A stretch of DNA of 64,000 nucleotides from Verrucomicrobium sp. GAS474 (GCF_900105685.1 NZ_LT629781.1:1426001-1490000); one strand, 5' to 3'. Shown: positions 44,812 to 53,542, counted from the stretch's first letter. Numbers and translations: made by a program. Notes: generated from the sequence alone by a model not told the origin.

Positions 44812-44896
44812 AGTTTTCAAGACGGCCTCCACCCCAGCCAAGACGGATACAGACACCCCCTGCGGGCACTTCTTTGGCACCTCCCCAAATCCTCCT

Positions 44897-46102
44897 GTGA
44901 CACCCACCGATCTCCGCGCCTTCCTCCCGACGCCCCGCAAAAGCTGGGCCGACGTTTCCGACGCCGACTGGAACGACTGGACCTGGCAGCTCCGCAACCG
45001 CCCGACGAACCTCCGCCAGATCGAGGCCCGGCTGAACCTCACCCCGTCCGAGCGGCTCGGCATCACCGAGGCCGCCGTGCGGAAGCTCGCCGTCGCCATG
45101 CCGCCCTCCTTCTTCAACCTCATCGACGGCGACGATCCCGAGTGCCCCATCCGCCGCCAGGTCGTCCCCCGGCAGGAGGAGATGGACTACGCCCCCCACG
45201 AGATGGCCGACCCCTGCGGCGAGGACAAGGACATGGTCGCCCCCGGCCTCGTCCACCGCTACCCCGACCGCGTCCTCTTCCTCATCACCGACCGCTGCGC
45301 CGCCTACTGCCGCTACTGCACCCGCAGCCGCCTCGTCAGCGGCGTCGGCGAGCAGGAGCTCGAGGTCGACTTCGAGGAGGCCCTCGCCTACCTGCGGGAA
45401 CACACCGAAGTCCGCGACGTCCTCCTCTCCGGCGGCGATCCGCTCCTCTTCTCCGACAAGAAACTCGAGGCCCTGCTCCGCCAGATCCGCGCGATCCCCC
45501 ACATCGAGATCGTCCGCCTCGGCAGCCGCGTCCCCGTCTTCCTCCCCCAGCGGATCACCCACGAGCTCTGCCAGATGCTTCGGCAGTTCCATCCCCTCTG
45601 GATCAACATCCACGTCAACCACCCGAAGGAGCTGACCGCCGAGGTCCGCGACGCCCTCGGCCGTCTCGCCGATGCCGGCATCCCGATGGGAAACCAGTCG
45701 GTCCTGCTGAAGGGCGTGAACGACAACGCCGAGACGCTGAAGATCCTCTTCCAAAAGCTGATCCGCGCCCGCGTCCGCCCCTACTACCTCTACCAGTGCG
45801 ACCTCATCCAGGGGACGAACCACCTCCGCGTCCCTGTCTCGCGCGGCATCGAGCTGATGCGGCAGATCCGGGGCTTCACCACCGGCTTCTCCGTCCCCCA
45901 ATACGTCGTCGACGGCCCCGGCGGCGGCGGCAAGATCCCGCTGAACCCCGACTACGTCATCGCGAAGGACGGCGAACGCCTCCTCCTCCGGAACTACGAG
46001 GGGGAGATCTACGAGTACATCGACAAGGCCGAGGCGGCGGAGAAAGCCCCGCAGACCAAGCCCGTCCCCGCCTTCCGGCACGAAGAGCTGCCGGTGGGGT
46101 GA
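44897..46102 (+). CDS. kamA: KamA-family lysine 2,3-aminomutase-like radical SAM enzyme
   Basis: A 401-residue radical SAM enzyme. The cluster motif is Cys134-x3-Cys138-x2-Cys141 in DRCAAYCRYCTRSR. SGGDPLLFSD, IVRLGSRVPVF, WINIHVNHPKE and the PLP-Lys region PGGGGKIPLNPDYV match lysine 2,3-aminomutase. It converts L-lysine to beta-lysine with SAM and PLP. In many organisms ablB (beta-lysine acetyltransferase) follows; it is absent here, so N-acetyl-beta-lysine osmolyte synthesis is not supported locally. EF-P-lysylation and glutamate mutase branches are alternatives. A promoter precedes it at 44784. Confidence 0.88.
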   Translation: MTPTDLRAFLPTPRKSWADVSDADWNDWTWQLRNRPTNLRQIEARLNLTPSERLGITEAAVRKLAVAMPPSFFNLIDGDDPECPIRRQVVPRQEEMDYAPHEMADPCGEDKDMVAPGLVHRYPDRVLFLITDRCAAYCRYCTRSRLVSGVGEQELEVDFEEALAYLREHTEVRDVLLSGGDPLLFSDKKLEALLRQIRAIPHIEIVRLGSRVPVFLPQRITHELCQMLRQFHPLWINIHVNHPKELTAEVRDALGRLADAGIPMGNQSVLLKGVNDNAETLKILFQKLIRARVRPYYLYQCDLIQGTNHLRVPVSRGIELMRQIRGFTTGFSVPQYVVDGPGGGGKIPLNPDYVIAKDGERLLLRNYEGEIYEYIDKAEAAEKAPQTKPVPAFRHEELPVG

Positions 46103-46108
46103 AGGATG

Positions 46109-46144
46109 CTATCGCTTGACGATAGTATCTTGATCCGTTAGTAT
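46109..46144 (+). promoter_or_regulatory. higBA promoter with overlapping dyad
   Basis: TTGACG (46116-46121), 17 bases and TAGTAT (46139-46144) form a strong promoter nine bases before the GTG of higB. CTATCG (46109-46114) and CGATAG (46120-46125) are a dyad over the -35, a likely HigA operator for autoregulation. Confidence 0.6.
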
Positions 46145-46153
46145 CGCTTCCCC

Positions 46154-46435
46154 GTGATCGGAAGCTTCGCCTGCGCGGAAACGGAACGGATTTTCGGCGG
46201 CGAGGCCAGCCGCAAGCTGCCGCCCCAGATTCAGGAGGCCGCCCGGAGGAAACTGCGGATCATCGCCGCCGCCATGCGGCTCGACGATCTGCGCGTCCCT
46301 CCGGGCAATCGCCTGGAAGCGTTGAAGGGCAGCCGCAAAGGCTGGCACAGCATCCGGATCAACGACCAATGGCGCATCTGCTTCCGCTGGGAGGGAGAGA
46401 AAGCCATCGCGGTCGAAATCGTCGATTACCACTAG
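46154..46435 (+). CDS. higB: HigB/RelE-type toxin
   Basis: A 93-residue RelE-superfamily mRNA interferase. RKLPPQIQEAARRKL, LDDLRVPPGNRLEALKGSRK, WHSIRINDQWRICFRW and EIVDYH match HigB-type toxins, which cut mRNA at the ribosome. The gene begins with GTG, nine bases after a -10 hexamer. It is toxin-first and followed seven bases later by the antitoxin, the usual hig order. Confidence 0.9.
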   Translation: MIGSFACAETERIFGGEASRKLPPQIQEAARRKLRIIAAAMRLDDLRVPPGNRLEALKGSRKGWHSIRINDQWRICFRWEGEKAIAVEIVDYH

Positions 46436-46442
46436 GAGAACC

Positions 46443-46742
46443 ATGAAGAAACTGAAGAACATCCATCCCGGCGACGTCCTCCTCGAAGATTTCATGAAGC
46501 CCCTGGAACTGACCGCCTACCGCGTCGCCAAGGACCTCCACGTCTCCCAGACCCGCCTCGGGGAAATCCTCAAGGGCCAGCGCTCCGTCACCCCCGAAAT
46601 GGCCCTCCGCCTCGCCACCTGGTGTGGCAGCACGCCTCACTTCTGGCTCAACCTCCAGGAGGCCTATGACCTGGAGGAAGCCCAGCGCTCGCCCATGGCG
46701 AAGAAAATCGCGGCGGAAGTGAGACCGATGGTGGCGACCTAG
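46443..46742 (+). CDS. higA: HigA-type antitoxin
   Basis: A 99-residue XRE-family protein. IHPGDVLLEDFMKPLELTAY is the typical HigA opening. The helix-turn-helix covers YRVAKDLHVSQTRLGEILKG and a following MALRLATWCGSTPHFWLNLQ block. It neutralises HigB and represses the operon, probably through the dyad at 46109. A short polar tail ends the protein. Confidence 0.92.
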   Translation: MKKLKNIHPGDVLLEDFMKPLELTAYRVAKDLHVSQTRLGEILKGQRSVTPEMALRLATWCGSTPHFWLNLQEAYDLEEAQRSPMAKKIAAEVRPMVAT

Positions 46743-46753
46743 CCGACCTTAAC

Positions 46754-47923
46754 TCAACCCCGCGACCGCTCTCCGAAGAGAGCCTCCGCCAGCCGGTCGA
46801 TCTCTTCCGCCGTCGCTTCGGCGGTGAGGCTGGCGCGGAGGCGGGCTTTGCCTTTGGGGACGGTGGGGTAGCGGATGGCGGGGAGGACGATGCCTTGCTC
46901 GGCCAGCTTTGCGCTCGCGGCGAGGGCTTTTTCTTCGGAACCCAGGACAATGGGGAAGATCGGCGAGGCGGCGGGGAGGCCGGTTCCGGCGGCGAAGCGG
47001 GCGATGGCGGTCCACAGTGCTTTCCGGCGCGTTTCCCCTTCGGCCTCGCCGACGAGTTTCAGCGCCTCCAGGGCCGCGCCGCACGAGGCGGGGTTCGGTG
47101 CGGTCGAGTAGATCGCGCTGCGGGCGTGGTTGACGAGGGTGTCGATCAGGAGGCGCGATCCGGCGATGAAGCCGCCGCTGGAGCCGAGGGCCTTGCTCAG
47201 TGTCCCCATCTCGACCTCGATCCGGTCGGCGACGCCGAGGGCGGCGGCGAGGCCCCGGCCGCCGGGGCCGAAGATCCCCGTGGCGTGGGCCTCGTCGACG
47301 AGGAGCCAGGCGCGGCCTTCGTGCTTTTCCTTCAGCGCGACGATCTCCCGCAGCGGCGCGGTGTCTCCGTCCATCGAGAAGACGGCCTCGGTGACGATGA
47401 GGATGCGGCGGGCCCGGGCGCATTCGGTCTTCAGCAGCTTTTCGAGGTAGCCGAGGTCGTTGTGGGGGAAGACGCGGAGGCGGGCGCCGCTCAGCTTCGC
47501 CCCGTCGATGAGGGAGGCGTGGGAGAGCTTGTCGACGATGACCGTGTCCTCCCGTCCGGCCAGGGCCGGGATCGTGCCGAGGGCGGCGGCGTAGCCGCTG
47601 GAGAAGCCGAGCGCGGCCTCGCGGCCCTTGAACGCGGCGAGGGCCTCGTCGAGGGCGGCATGGACGGGGAGGTTTCCGCAGACGAGACGGGAGGCGGCGC
47701 TCCCCGCGCCGTAGCGGCCCGCCGCCTCCTGTGCCGCCGCGACGAGGCGGGGATGGCGGGCGAGGCCGAGGTAGTCGTTCGAGGCGAAGCGGAGGGTGCC
47801 GTCGGGGGCGGTGTGCCCTGTGAACGGTTCCGAAACGCGGAGGCGGCGAAGGAGGCCCTGCGCCTCGCGTTCGGCGAGGGCGGCGCGGAGCTGGCTCTCG
47901 ATGGAATCGCGGCCTAGGTCCAT
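46754..47923 (-). CDS. bioF: 8-amino-7-oxononanoate synthase
   Basis: About 389 residues of the alpha-oxoamine synthase family. [45 protein letters not shown] and the PLP-Lys segment [11 protein letters not shown] are diagnostic. It condenses pimeloyl-ACP or -CoA with alanine in biotin synthesis. The N-terminus lies within the last bases of the SDR gene (10-base overlap), so it is the third gene of an amidohydrolase-SDR-bioF operon. bioB is separate at 56616; bioA and bioD are not in the window. Confidence 0.9.
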   Translation of the reverse strand: MDLGRDSIESQLRAALAEREAQGLLRRLRVSEPFTGHTAPDGTLRFASNDYLGLARHPRLVAAAQEAAGRYGAGSAASRLVCGNLPVHAALDEALAAFKGREAALGFSSGYAAALGTIPALAGREDTVIVDKLSHASLIDGAKLSGARLRVFPHNDLGYLEKLLKTECARARRILIVTEAVFSMDGDTAPLREIVALKEKHEGRAWLLVDEAHATGIFGPGGRGLAAALGVADRIEVEMGTLSKALGSSGGFIAGSRLLIDTLVNHARSAIYSTAPNPASCGAALEALKLVGEAEGETRRKALWTAIARFAAGTGLPAASPIFPIVLGSEEKALAASAKLAEQGIVLPAIRYPTVPKGKARLRASLTAEATAEEIDRLAEALFGERSRG

Positions 47924-48576
47924 GGGTCGATCCTCGAGTCGAGTTGGAAGACCTGTCCCGAGGTGTGGGGGAGGGTGGCGAGGAAGAGGAGGAAGCGGGC
48001 GGCTTCCTCCGGGGTGTTGAAGCGGCCCAGGGCCTGCTGGGCGAGGATCGCGGCGCGGCGCTCCGGCTTCACCGAGGCGGTCATCTTCGTTTCGAGGAAG
48101 CCGGGGAGGACGGTGTTGATGCGGATGCCGTCGGCTCCGTGTTCCTTCGCCGCGCTCTGGGCGAGGGCGAGGAGGCCTGCCTTCGAGGCCGCATAGGCCG
48201 CCTGCCCGTGGCCGCCCCGCCGCCCGACGCGGGAGCCGACGAGGATCGCCGCTCCCGCGCTCGCCTTCAGCAGGGGAAGGGCGGCGCGGAGGGGAAGGAA
48301 GACGCCCCGGAGGTTCGTGCCGAGGAGGGCGTCCCAGAGTGCGGAGTCGAGGTGTTCCAGCCGCTTGTTGTCGGCGATCCCGGCGTTGGCGACGAGGAGG
48401 TCGAGCGCGGGGAGGGTCGAGAAGTAGCGTTCGACCGAGGCGGCGTCGGCGACGTCGAGGGCGTCCCGTCCGGGGGCGAGGACGCACCAACCGGCGGCCG
48501 CGAAGGCGTCGGCGACCGCGCGGGCGAGGTCGCCCTTGCCTCCGGTGATCAAGACGGTCTGCTGCGCCGGTGCCAT
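47914..48576 (-). CDS. SDR-family oxidoreductase beside bioF
   Basis: A 220-residue Rossmann-fold short-chain dehydrogenase. VLITGGKGDLARAVADAF (cofactor loop), LLVANAGIADNK, VGSRVGRRGG (catalytic Ser region) and YAASK (Tyr-x-x-x-Lys) are present. It starts directly at the stop of the amidohydrolase gene and overlaps bioF. FabG-like enzymes reduce 3-oxoacyl-ACP, so a role in making the pimeloyl precursor is possible, but the substrate cannot be read from sequence. Confidence 0.8.
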   Translation of the reverse strand: MAPAQQTVLITGGKGDLARAVADAFAAAGWCVLAPGRDALDVADAASVERYFSTLPALDLLVANAGIADNKRLEHLDSALWDALLGTNLRGVFLPLRAALPLLKASAGAAILVGSRVGRRGGHGQAAYAASKAGLLALAQSAAKEHGADGIRINTVLPGFLETKMTASVKPERRAAILAQQALGRFNTPEEAARFLLFLATLPHTSGQVFQLDSRIDPWT

Positions 48577-49863
48577 TCAGCGATCTTCCGAGATGATCCG
48601 CCGCCCGTCGAGGACGAAGCAGGTGGGGGGCGTCGTCCCGGCGATGAGGCTGAGGAAGGGATCGTTCCCCGTCTTCGGGAGGAGGGGGAAGGCGACCATG
48701 TCGGCGAGGGCGCCGGGGCTCAGCTCCCCGAGGCGGCCCGCCTGGCCGAGGGCCTTCGCGGGGTGGACGGTCATCATCCGCCAGACGTCGAGGGGAGTCA
48801 GCGTGCCGTGGACCTCGCCGCCGTTGCCCTCCTCGCGGGCGGCCTCCTCGGGATCGACCGCCGCCGTGCCGTGCCGGGCGAGGACGAGGCGGGCCTCGGC
48901 GCGGAGGTCGAGGGAGGTGTTGCTGGCGAGGCTGTCGGTGCCGAGGCAGACGTTGATCCCCTCCTTCCGCATCCGCTCCATCTGGAATTCGGCGTAGCCG
49001 AAGTAGGCGTGGGACTTCGGGCAGTGGACGACGCTGGCGCCGCTCCGCCGCAGCATCTCCCAGTCGTACTCCTGCATGTAGTTCAGGTGGACGGCGAGGC
49101 AGTCCTGGGTCAGCACCTCGTGCTCGACGAGGTGGGAGAGGGAGGAGCCGTGGCCGCAGTCGGTGTTGTCCCGGCCCAGCTTCGCCATCATGGCGTGGAG
49201 GGGGCCGCTGCCGTAGAGGAACATCTCGTTCTCCTCGCGGGACTCGGCGATGTGGGTGGTGAACGGCATGTGGAAATGCTCGCTGCACCGCCGGGCCAGC
49301 CGGTAGAGGTCGATCGAGGCGCTGTAGGGGGCGTGGGGCGAGAGGCCGAAGCCGCCGAGCCACCCGGGCCGGTTGTGGAAGAAGCTGAGGACGCCGAGGG
49401 TCCGCTCCTCCGCGTCGGGGAGGATCCGGAGGTCGTTCAGCTCGAGGAACCACCAGGTCCGGATCGGGGGCGCGGGGAGGCGGGGGAGGAGCTCCGGGAA
49501 GCTCTCGATGTTCCCGACGGTGGTGGTGCCGGAGGTGATGAGGAGCTCGAAGCCGTGGTGGATCGCCTCGATGAAGTCGTCGTCGGAGAAGGTCCGCTTG
49601 TGGGAATTGATCGAGGCGATCCACTTCGGGAAGCTGGCCCGGGGGAGGAGCCCCTTCATGCGGGAGTAGTCGAGGTGGCAGTGGGCGTTGATGAAGCCGG
49701 GGCTGAGGACCTGCCCGGAGAGCGTCACGATCGGCTCCCCGGCGAAGGGCGGCAGCGACGCGGCGGGGCCGACGGCGAGGATCCGGTTGCCCGCGATCCG
49801 CACCGCCCCGTCGGGGATCGCCTCCCCGCGGCCTCCGATCACGATGTCGGCGCGATACAGCAT
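48577..49863 (-). CDS. TRZ/ATZ-type amidohydrolase (deaminase-like)
   Basis: A 428-residue metal-dependent hydrolase. FINAHCHLDYSRMKGL (H-x-H), FTTHIAESREE (His and Glu), LAVHLNYM and the late VHCPKSHAYF and CLGTDSLASN (Asp) blocks are the family's metal and catalytic sites, all present. Relatives include SAH/MTA, guanine and 6-aminodeoxyfutalosine deaminases; the last belongs to the futalosine menaquinone pathway. Which substrate applies cannot be decided here. It heads the operon with the SDR and bioF genes, with no gap before the SDR. Confidence 0.78.
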   Translation of the reverse strand: MLYRADIVIGGRGEAIPDGAVRIAGNRILAVGPAASLPPFAGEPIVTLSGQVLSPGFINAHCHLDYSRMKGLLPRASFPKWIASINSHKRTFSDDDFIEAIHHGFELLITSGTTTVGNIESFPELLPRLPAPPIRTWWFLELNDLRILPDAEERTLGVLSFFHNRPGWLGGFGLSPHAPYSASIDLYRLARRCSEHFHMPFTTHIAESREENEMFLYGSGPLHAMMAKLGRDNTDCGHGSSLSHLVEHEVLTQDCLAVHLNYMQEYDWEMLRRSGASVVHCPKSHAYFGYAEFQMERMRKEGINVCLGTDSLASNTSLDLRAEARLVLARHGTAAVDPEEAAREEGNGGEVHGTLTPLDVWRMMTVHPAKALGQAGRLGELSPGALADMVAFPLLPKTGNDPFLSLIAGTTPPTCFVLDGRRIISEDR

Positions 49864-49872
49864 TTCCAGGGG

Positions 49873-49902
49873 AGGGTAGCCTGCTCTTTTGCCTTAAGGC
49901 AA
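49873..49902 (-). promoter_or_regulatory. Promoter with 14-bp palindrome for the amidohydrolase-SDR-bioF operon
   Basis: On the minus strand TTGCCT (49897-49902), 18 bases and TACCCT (49873-49878) lie nine bases before the ATG. TTGCCTTAAGGCAA (49889-49902) is a perfect palindrome that covers the -35, a good operator position for a repressor. Confidence 0.5.
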
Positions 49903-49951
49903 TCGGCGGGATGGAGGGGTTCCACTCATCTCCGCTTAGGAGTTGACGCTG

Positions 49952-50611
49952 TTAAACCAACTCGGGATGGGCCTGGGCGAGGCGGGGCGCGATCCGCGGG
50001 GCCCAGCGCCGCCACAGGACGCGGGCGACGAAGACGATCCCCCACAAATAACCGAGCGCGAGGAGGAGCGAGCCGAGGACGTCGCTCGGGTAATGGGCCC
50101 CGAGGTAGACGCGGGAGTAGCTGACGAGGGCGGCCCAGAGCCAAACAATCCAAACCCAGCCGAACCGGCGCCCGCCCCATACGACGCAGGCGAGGAAGGC
50201 GAGGGCGACGTTGTTGAAGACGTGGCCCGAGGGGAAGGAGCGCCCGCCGGGCTCGGCCCGGGGCCACGCCCAGCGGACGGCGATCCCTTCGCCAACCCCG
50301 GCCTGCTCCGCGATGCGGACCCCCTCCAGCGCCTCGTTCGGCCTCGGGCGGTGGACGATCTTCTTCCCCCAGTTGTCGATGACGCCGTCGCCGAGGGCGA
50401 TGGAGAGGGCGAGGAGGACGAGGAAGGTCCGCCCCTTGAAGCCGCCCCAGATCGCGAGGGCGACGACGCCGGCGGCGATGGGGATGGCGAAGAACTTCGG
50501 CGACGAGACGGCGAGCATCACCGGATCGAGGAAGGCGGAGGACCACGCCCCGTTGATCCGGAAGAGGAGGGCGATGTCCCAGGAGGAAAGGGTCTGGAGG
50601 AGGGCGTGCAT
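49952..50611 (-). CDS. PAP2-family membrane phosphatase
   Basis: A 219-residue polytopic protein. The three PAP2 signature blocks are complete: KKIVHRPRP, SFPSGH, and SRVYLGAHYPSD. Five or six membrane helices carry them. Such enzymes remove phosphate from phosphatidate, undecaprenyl diphosphate or other isoprenoid diphosphates outside the membrane. As the last gene of the prenyl-synthase operon, an isoprenoid-diphosphate substrate is plausible. It follows the acyltransferase gene by four bases. Confidence 0.85.
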   Translation of the reverse strand: MHALLQTLSSWDIALLFRINGAWSSAFLDPVMLAVSSPKFFAIPIAAGVVALAIWGGFKGRTFLVLLALSIALGDGVIDNWGKKIVHRPRPNEALEGVRIAEQAGVGEGIAVRWAWPRAEPGGRSFPSGHVFNNVALAFLACVVWGGRRFGWVWIVWLWAALVSYSRVYLGAHYPSDVLGSLLLALGYLWGIVFVARVLWRRWAPRIAPRLAQAHPELV

Positions 50612-50615
50612 CGAA

Positions 50616-51389
50616 TCAGTTGTGGGGATCGAATCCGGCCAGTCTGCCCGCGAGGGCGCGGCGGAACCACTCCCATTTTTTGTTCGCCGAGAGGCGGGGG
50701 CGTTCGAGTGGGACGAACTCCCCCGCGCGGAGGAGGGCGGCGAGGTCGCGTCCCGGCTCCGCGGCGACGAGCCGTTCGAGGGAGAGGGCGGGCGCGCGCA
50801 GGAGGGAAAGGAGGGCGTCGTCGCCGGTGATCGAGGCGGCGGGGACCGGCGCGGCGGCCTCGACGAGGACGGCGGGGCGCTCCTCGCGGAAGAACTCGTA
50901 CCGGAGCGCGATGGGGAGGACGACGGCGTCGGGAACCCGGGCGGCGAGCCAGGCCGCGCCGGGCCGGACGGCCCCGGGGAGGCCGGGGGCCTCGATCCGG
51001 CCCTGGGGGAAGAGCCAAAGGAGGACGTCGGGCTGCCGCAGGTGGCGCACGGCGCGGCGGAGGCCGAGGGCGGCCCGGCCCGGCGTCTCGAGGTCGACGG
51101 AGAAGAGCCCCAGCCCGCGCAGGAAGCGGTGGGGGGCGAGGTTCCGTTCCTCCATCATCCCGTAATGGGCCTTGTGCGGGACGAGGCGGGTGAGGCGGTG
51201 GAGGAGGAAGAGGTCCCACCAGTTCGTGTGGTTCACGAGGGCGAGGACCGGCTTTCCCGGGGGGAGGTGGGCGGGGGTGAAGTGGGCCGCGCCCCGGAGG
51301 TGGACGCCGTGGAAGGCGGCGCGGACCCGGCTCCGGGTGTAGAGGCCGAAGAGGGCGTCGACGGCGGCGTTTTTCCTCGCTTCGATCAT
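50616..51389 (-). CDS. LPLAT-family acyltransferase in isoprenoid operon
   Basis: About 257 residues. LVNHTNWWDLFLL holds the catalytic His54/Asp59, and WLFPQGRIEAPG is a variant of the FPEGT block with Gln in place of Glu. RFLRGLGLFSVDL resembles acyl-acceptor helices. The start overlaps the stop of the squalene/phytoene-synthase gene (ATGA). In some bacteria acyltransferases of this family esterify carotenoid glycosides; that function is suggested here only by position. Confidence 0.75.
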   Translation of the reverse strand: MIEARKNAAVDALFGLYTRSRVRAAFHGVHLRGAAHFTPAHLPPGKPVLALVNHTNWWDLFLLHRLTRLVPHKAHYGMMEERNLAPHRFLRGLGLFSVDLETPGRAALGLRRAVRHLRQPDVLLWLFPQGRIEAPGLPGAVRPGAAWLAARVPDAVVLPIALRYEFFREERPAVLVEAAAPVPAASITGDDALLSLLRAPALSLERLVAAEPGRDLAALLRAGEFVPLERPRLSANKKWEWFRRALAGRLAGFDPHN

Positions 51390-52348
51390 CGCGGCTCCGG
51401 GGTGGGCGTCGGCGGCGGGCGATGGCTGCGGAGCCATGCCTCGACGAGGAGGGAGGCCTTCCGCCACCGGCCGACGCGGGCGCGGCGGGTGAAGACGTCG
51501 AAGTCGTTCCGCTCGATCTCGTCGAGGATCGCCGCGTAGAGGAGGCGCATCGTCCAGACCGTGCGGCGGGTCCCGTCGTTCGGGAGCCGGGCGATGCCGG
51601 GGTCGGCCTTTTGGTACCATTCCCGCGCCCGCTCGATCTCGAAGCGCATGAGGGCGCGGAACCGGTCGTCGGTCTTGCCCGCCTTGTTTTTCGTCGCCTT
51701 GTCCTTGTGGAACGCGGCGATGTCGCCCTCGCCGAGGCCGAATTTCGCGAGGTCGTAGGAGGGGAGGTAGATCCGGTCCCGCTCCCAGTCCTCGCCGACG
51801 TCGCGGAGGATGTTCGTGAGCTGCATCGCGGTGCCGAGGGCGGCGGCGTGGTCGAGGAGTTCCGCGTCGGGATCGGCGACGAAGATCCGCGTCATCACCA
51901 GCCCGCAGAGGGAGGCGACGTGGTGGCAGTAGAGGTCGAGCTCCGCCCAGCTTCCGATCCGCACCGCGCCGCAATCGAGGGAGATCCCCTTCAGGAGCCC
52001 GTCGAAGTAGCCGCGCGGGATGCCGCGCCGTTCGCAGGTGTCGCGGAAGGCGGGACCCCAGGAGGGGAGGGCCGCCGCCTCGATGCGGGGATCGAACAGG
52101 CGGTCGAGGCCCCTCTCCTGCGCCGCCAGCGCGGCGCGGCGGGAGGCGTCGTCGGTGGCGAGGTCGACGGCGTCGTCGGCGACGCGGCAGAAGGCGTAGA
52201 CGGCCCAGGCTTCCCGGCGCTTCCCCTTCGGCAGGGTGTGGGAGGCGAGGTAGAAGCTCCGCGCATGGCGGCGGGTGATCTCCCGGCAGGCGCCGTAGGA
52301 GGCGTCGAGGGAGGCGGAGGGCGAAGCGGCAGGGGAGGTCAAGGTCAT
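51386..52348 (-). CDS. Squalene/phytoene synthase family protein
   Basis: About 320 residues. SFYLASHTLPKGKRREAWAV, YAFCRVADDAVD (first Asp-rich motif), YCHHVASLCGLVMTRIF, LTNILRDVGEDWERDRIYLP (second motif, D-x-x-E-D) and YQKADPGI are all typical. It condenses two prenyl diphosphates head to head to form C30 or C40 products. The sequence does not separate CrtB, CrtM or HpnC/HpnD. It overlaps both neighbours by four bases, so the set is tightly coupled. Confidence 0.88.
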   Translation of the reverse strand: MTLTSPAASPSASLDASYGACREITRRHARSFYLASHTLPKGKRREAWAVYAFCRVADDAVDLATDDASRRAALAAQERGLDRLFDPRIEAAALPSWGPAFRDTCERRGIPRGYFDGLLKGISLDCGAVRIGSWAELDLYCHHVASLCGLVMTRIFVADPDAELLDHAAALGTAMQLTNILRDVGEDWERDRIYLPSYDLAKFGLGEGDIAAFHKDKATKNKAGKTDDRFRALMRFEIERAREWYQKADPGIARLPNDGTRRTVWTMRLLYAAILDEIERNDFDVFTRRARVGRWRKASLLVEAWLRSHRPPPTPTPEPR

Positions 52349-53463
52349 GCCAGGGCGTCGAGCTGGTCGAGGAGGCCGAGGAGCCCGGCCAGGCTGGCAT
52401 GGGGGGGGCCGAGTTCCCGCCGCGCCTGGAGCCGGAGCGCGGCCTGCCGTTCCCGCAGCTGCGCCGGGGCGTCCGATTTCCCGATCAGCTCCCGCAGCAG
52501 CGGCAGGCGGGAGGGATCGGCGGCGGGGAGGGCGAGGGCGAGGCGGAGGAGGGGGCGCTCCGCCTCGGGGAGCCGCTCGTAGGCGAGGCGGAGGAGGAGG
52601 GTCCGCTTGCCGAGGAGAAGGTCGGCCCCGCCGGTCTCGGGGCGGAGGTCGTTGTAGTCTTTCAGGTCGTTGGCGATCTGGAAGGCGAGGCCGAGGGGTT
52701 CGGCGACGCGGGCGAGGTCGAGGAGACTCGCCTCGTCGGCCCCGGCGAGGATCGCCCCGAGGGCGAGGGGAGCCTCGAAGGTGTAGCGCGTCGTCTTCAG
52801 GTGGGAGACCTGCTCGATCTCGGCGAGGGAGACCGAGGCGATGTCCCGCGTGCCGAGGACGATGTCGCCGATCTCCCCCGCCCCGGTGTCGGCGGCGGCC
52901 TGGAGGAACCGCCGCAACGCCGCCTCGCGGCGGGCGACGGGGAAGCCGGAGGCGAGGAGGGTGTCGAGCGCGAGGGCGTGGAGGAGGTTCCCGGCGACGA
53001 GGGCGATCCCCTCCGCCTCCTTTTCCCGCCCCTTCCCCAAGCCGAGCCGGGCCTCGACGGCGCGGTGGAACGAGGGGAGGCCGCGCCGGAGGTCGGAGCG
53101 GTCGATCACGTCGTCGTGGATCAGGGTGAAGGCGTGGAAGAGCTCCATCGCCGCCGCCGCCCGCAGGAGGGCGGTCTCCTCGTCGATCCCGGACTCGAAG
53201 GAAAGGGGGGCCGCCCCGCCGGGATGGCCGAAGTGCCGGAAATGGCGGTAGGAGGCGGCGAGGAGGAGGGGCCGGAGCCGCTTCCCCCGGCGGAGGACGT
53301 AGCGGGAGAGGTCGTCGTAGAGGGGCTCGAAAAAGGCGCCGTAGTCGTAGCGTTCGGCCTGTTCCCGGAAGAAGCGGGCGAGGAAGGCGTCGAGGCGGGC
53401 GGGGAAGGCCTGCCAGTCGACGGACGCCGCCGTCAGGGAGGAGAAGAGGGGCTCCGATGCCAT
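52345..53463 (-). CDS. Polyprenyl synthetase family protein
   Basis: About 372 residues from ATG 53463. GKRLRPLLLAASY, LIHDDVIDRSDLRRG (first Asp-rich motif, DDVID) and LKTTRYTFEAPLALGAIL match trans-prenyltransferases making FPP, GGPP or longer chains from IPP. The second motif reads QIANDLKDYND, with Asn at the first Asp position, so metal binding there may be changed. It heads the operon, with TTGCCA-N16-TATCCT seven bases before the ATG. Confidence 0.85.
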   Translation of the reverse strand: MASEPLFSSLTAASVDWQAFPARLDAFLARFFREQAERYDYGAFFEPLYDDLSRYVLRRGKRLRPLLLAASYRHFRHFGHPGGAAPLSFESGIDEETALLRAAAAMELFHAFTLIHDDVIDRSDLRRGLPSFHRAVEARLGLGKGREKEAEGIALVAGNLLHALALDTLLASGFPVARREAALRRFLQAAADTGAGEIGDIVLGTRDIASVSLAEIEQVSHLKTTRYTFEAPLALGAILAGADEASLLDLARVAEPLGLAFQIANDLKDYNDLRPETGGADLLLGKRTLLLRLAYERLPEAERPLLRLALALPAADPSRLPLLRELIGKSDAPAQLRERQAALRLQARRELGPPHASLAGLLGLLDQLDALA

Positions 53464-53470
53464 GGAAGGC

Positions 53471-53532
53471 AGGATAGATTCGGCACCGCCGTTGGCAAGG
53501 GGAGTTGCAAGTGGAGGGGAGGCGCGTATCGT
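53471..53532. promoter_or_regulatory. Back-to-back divergent promoters
   Basis: Minus strand: TTGCCA (53493-53498), 16 bases, TATCCT (53471-53476), seven bases before the prenyl synthase ATG. Plus strand: TTGCAA (53505-53510), 16 bases, TATCGT (53527-53532), ten bases before the MBL-fold ATG. The -35 elements are only six bases apart, so the two promoters may compete. Confidence 0.5.
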
Positions 53533-53542
53533 CTTCCTTATC

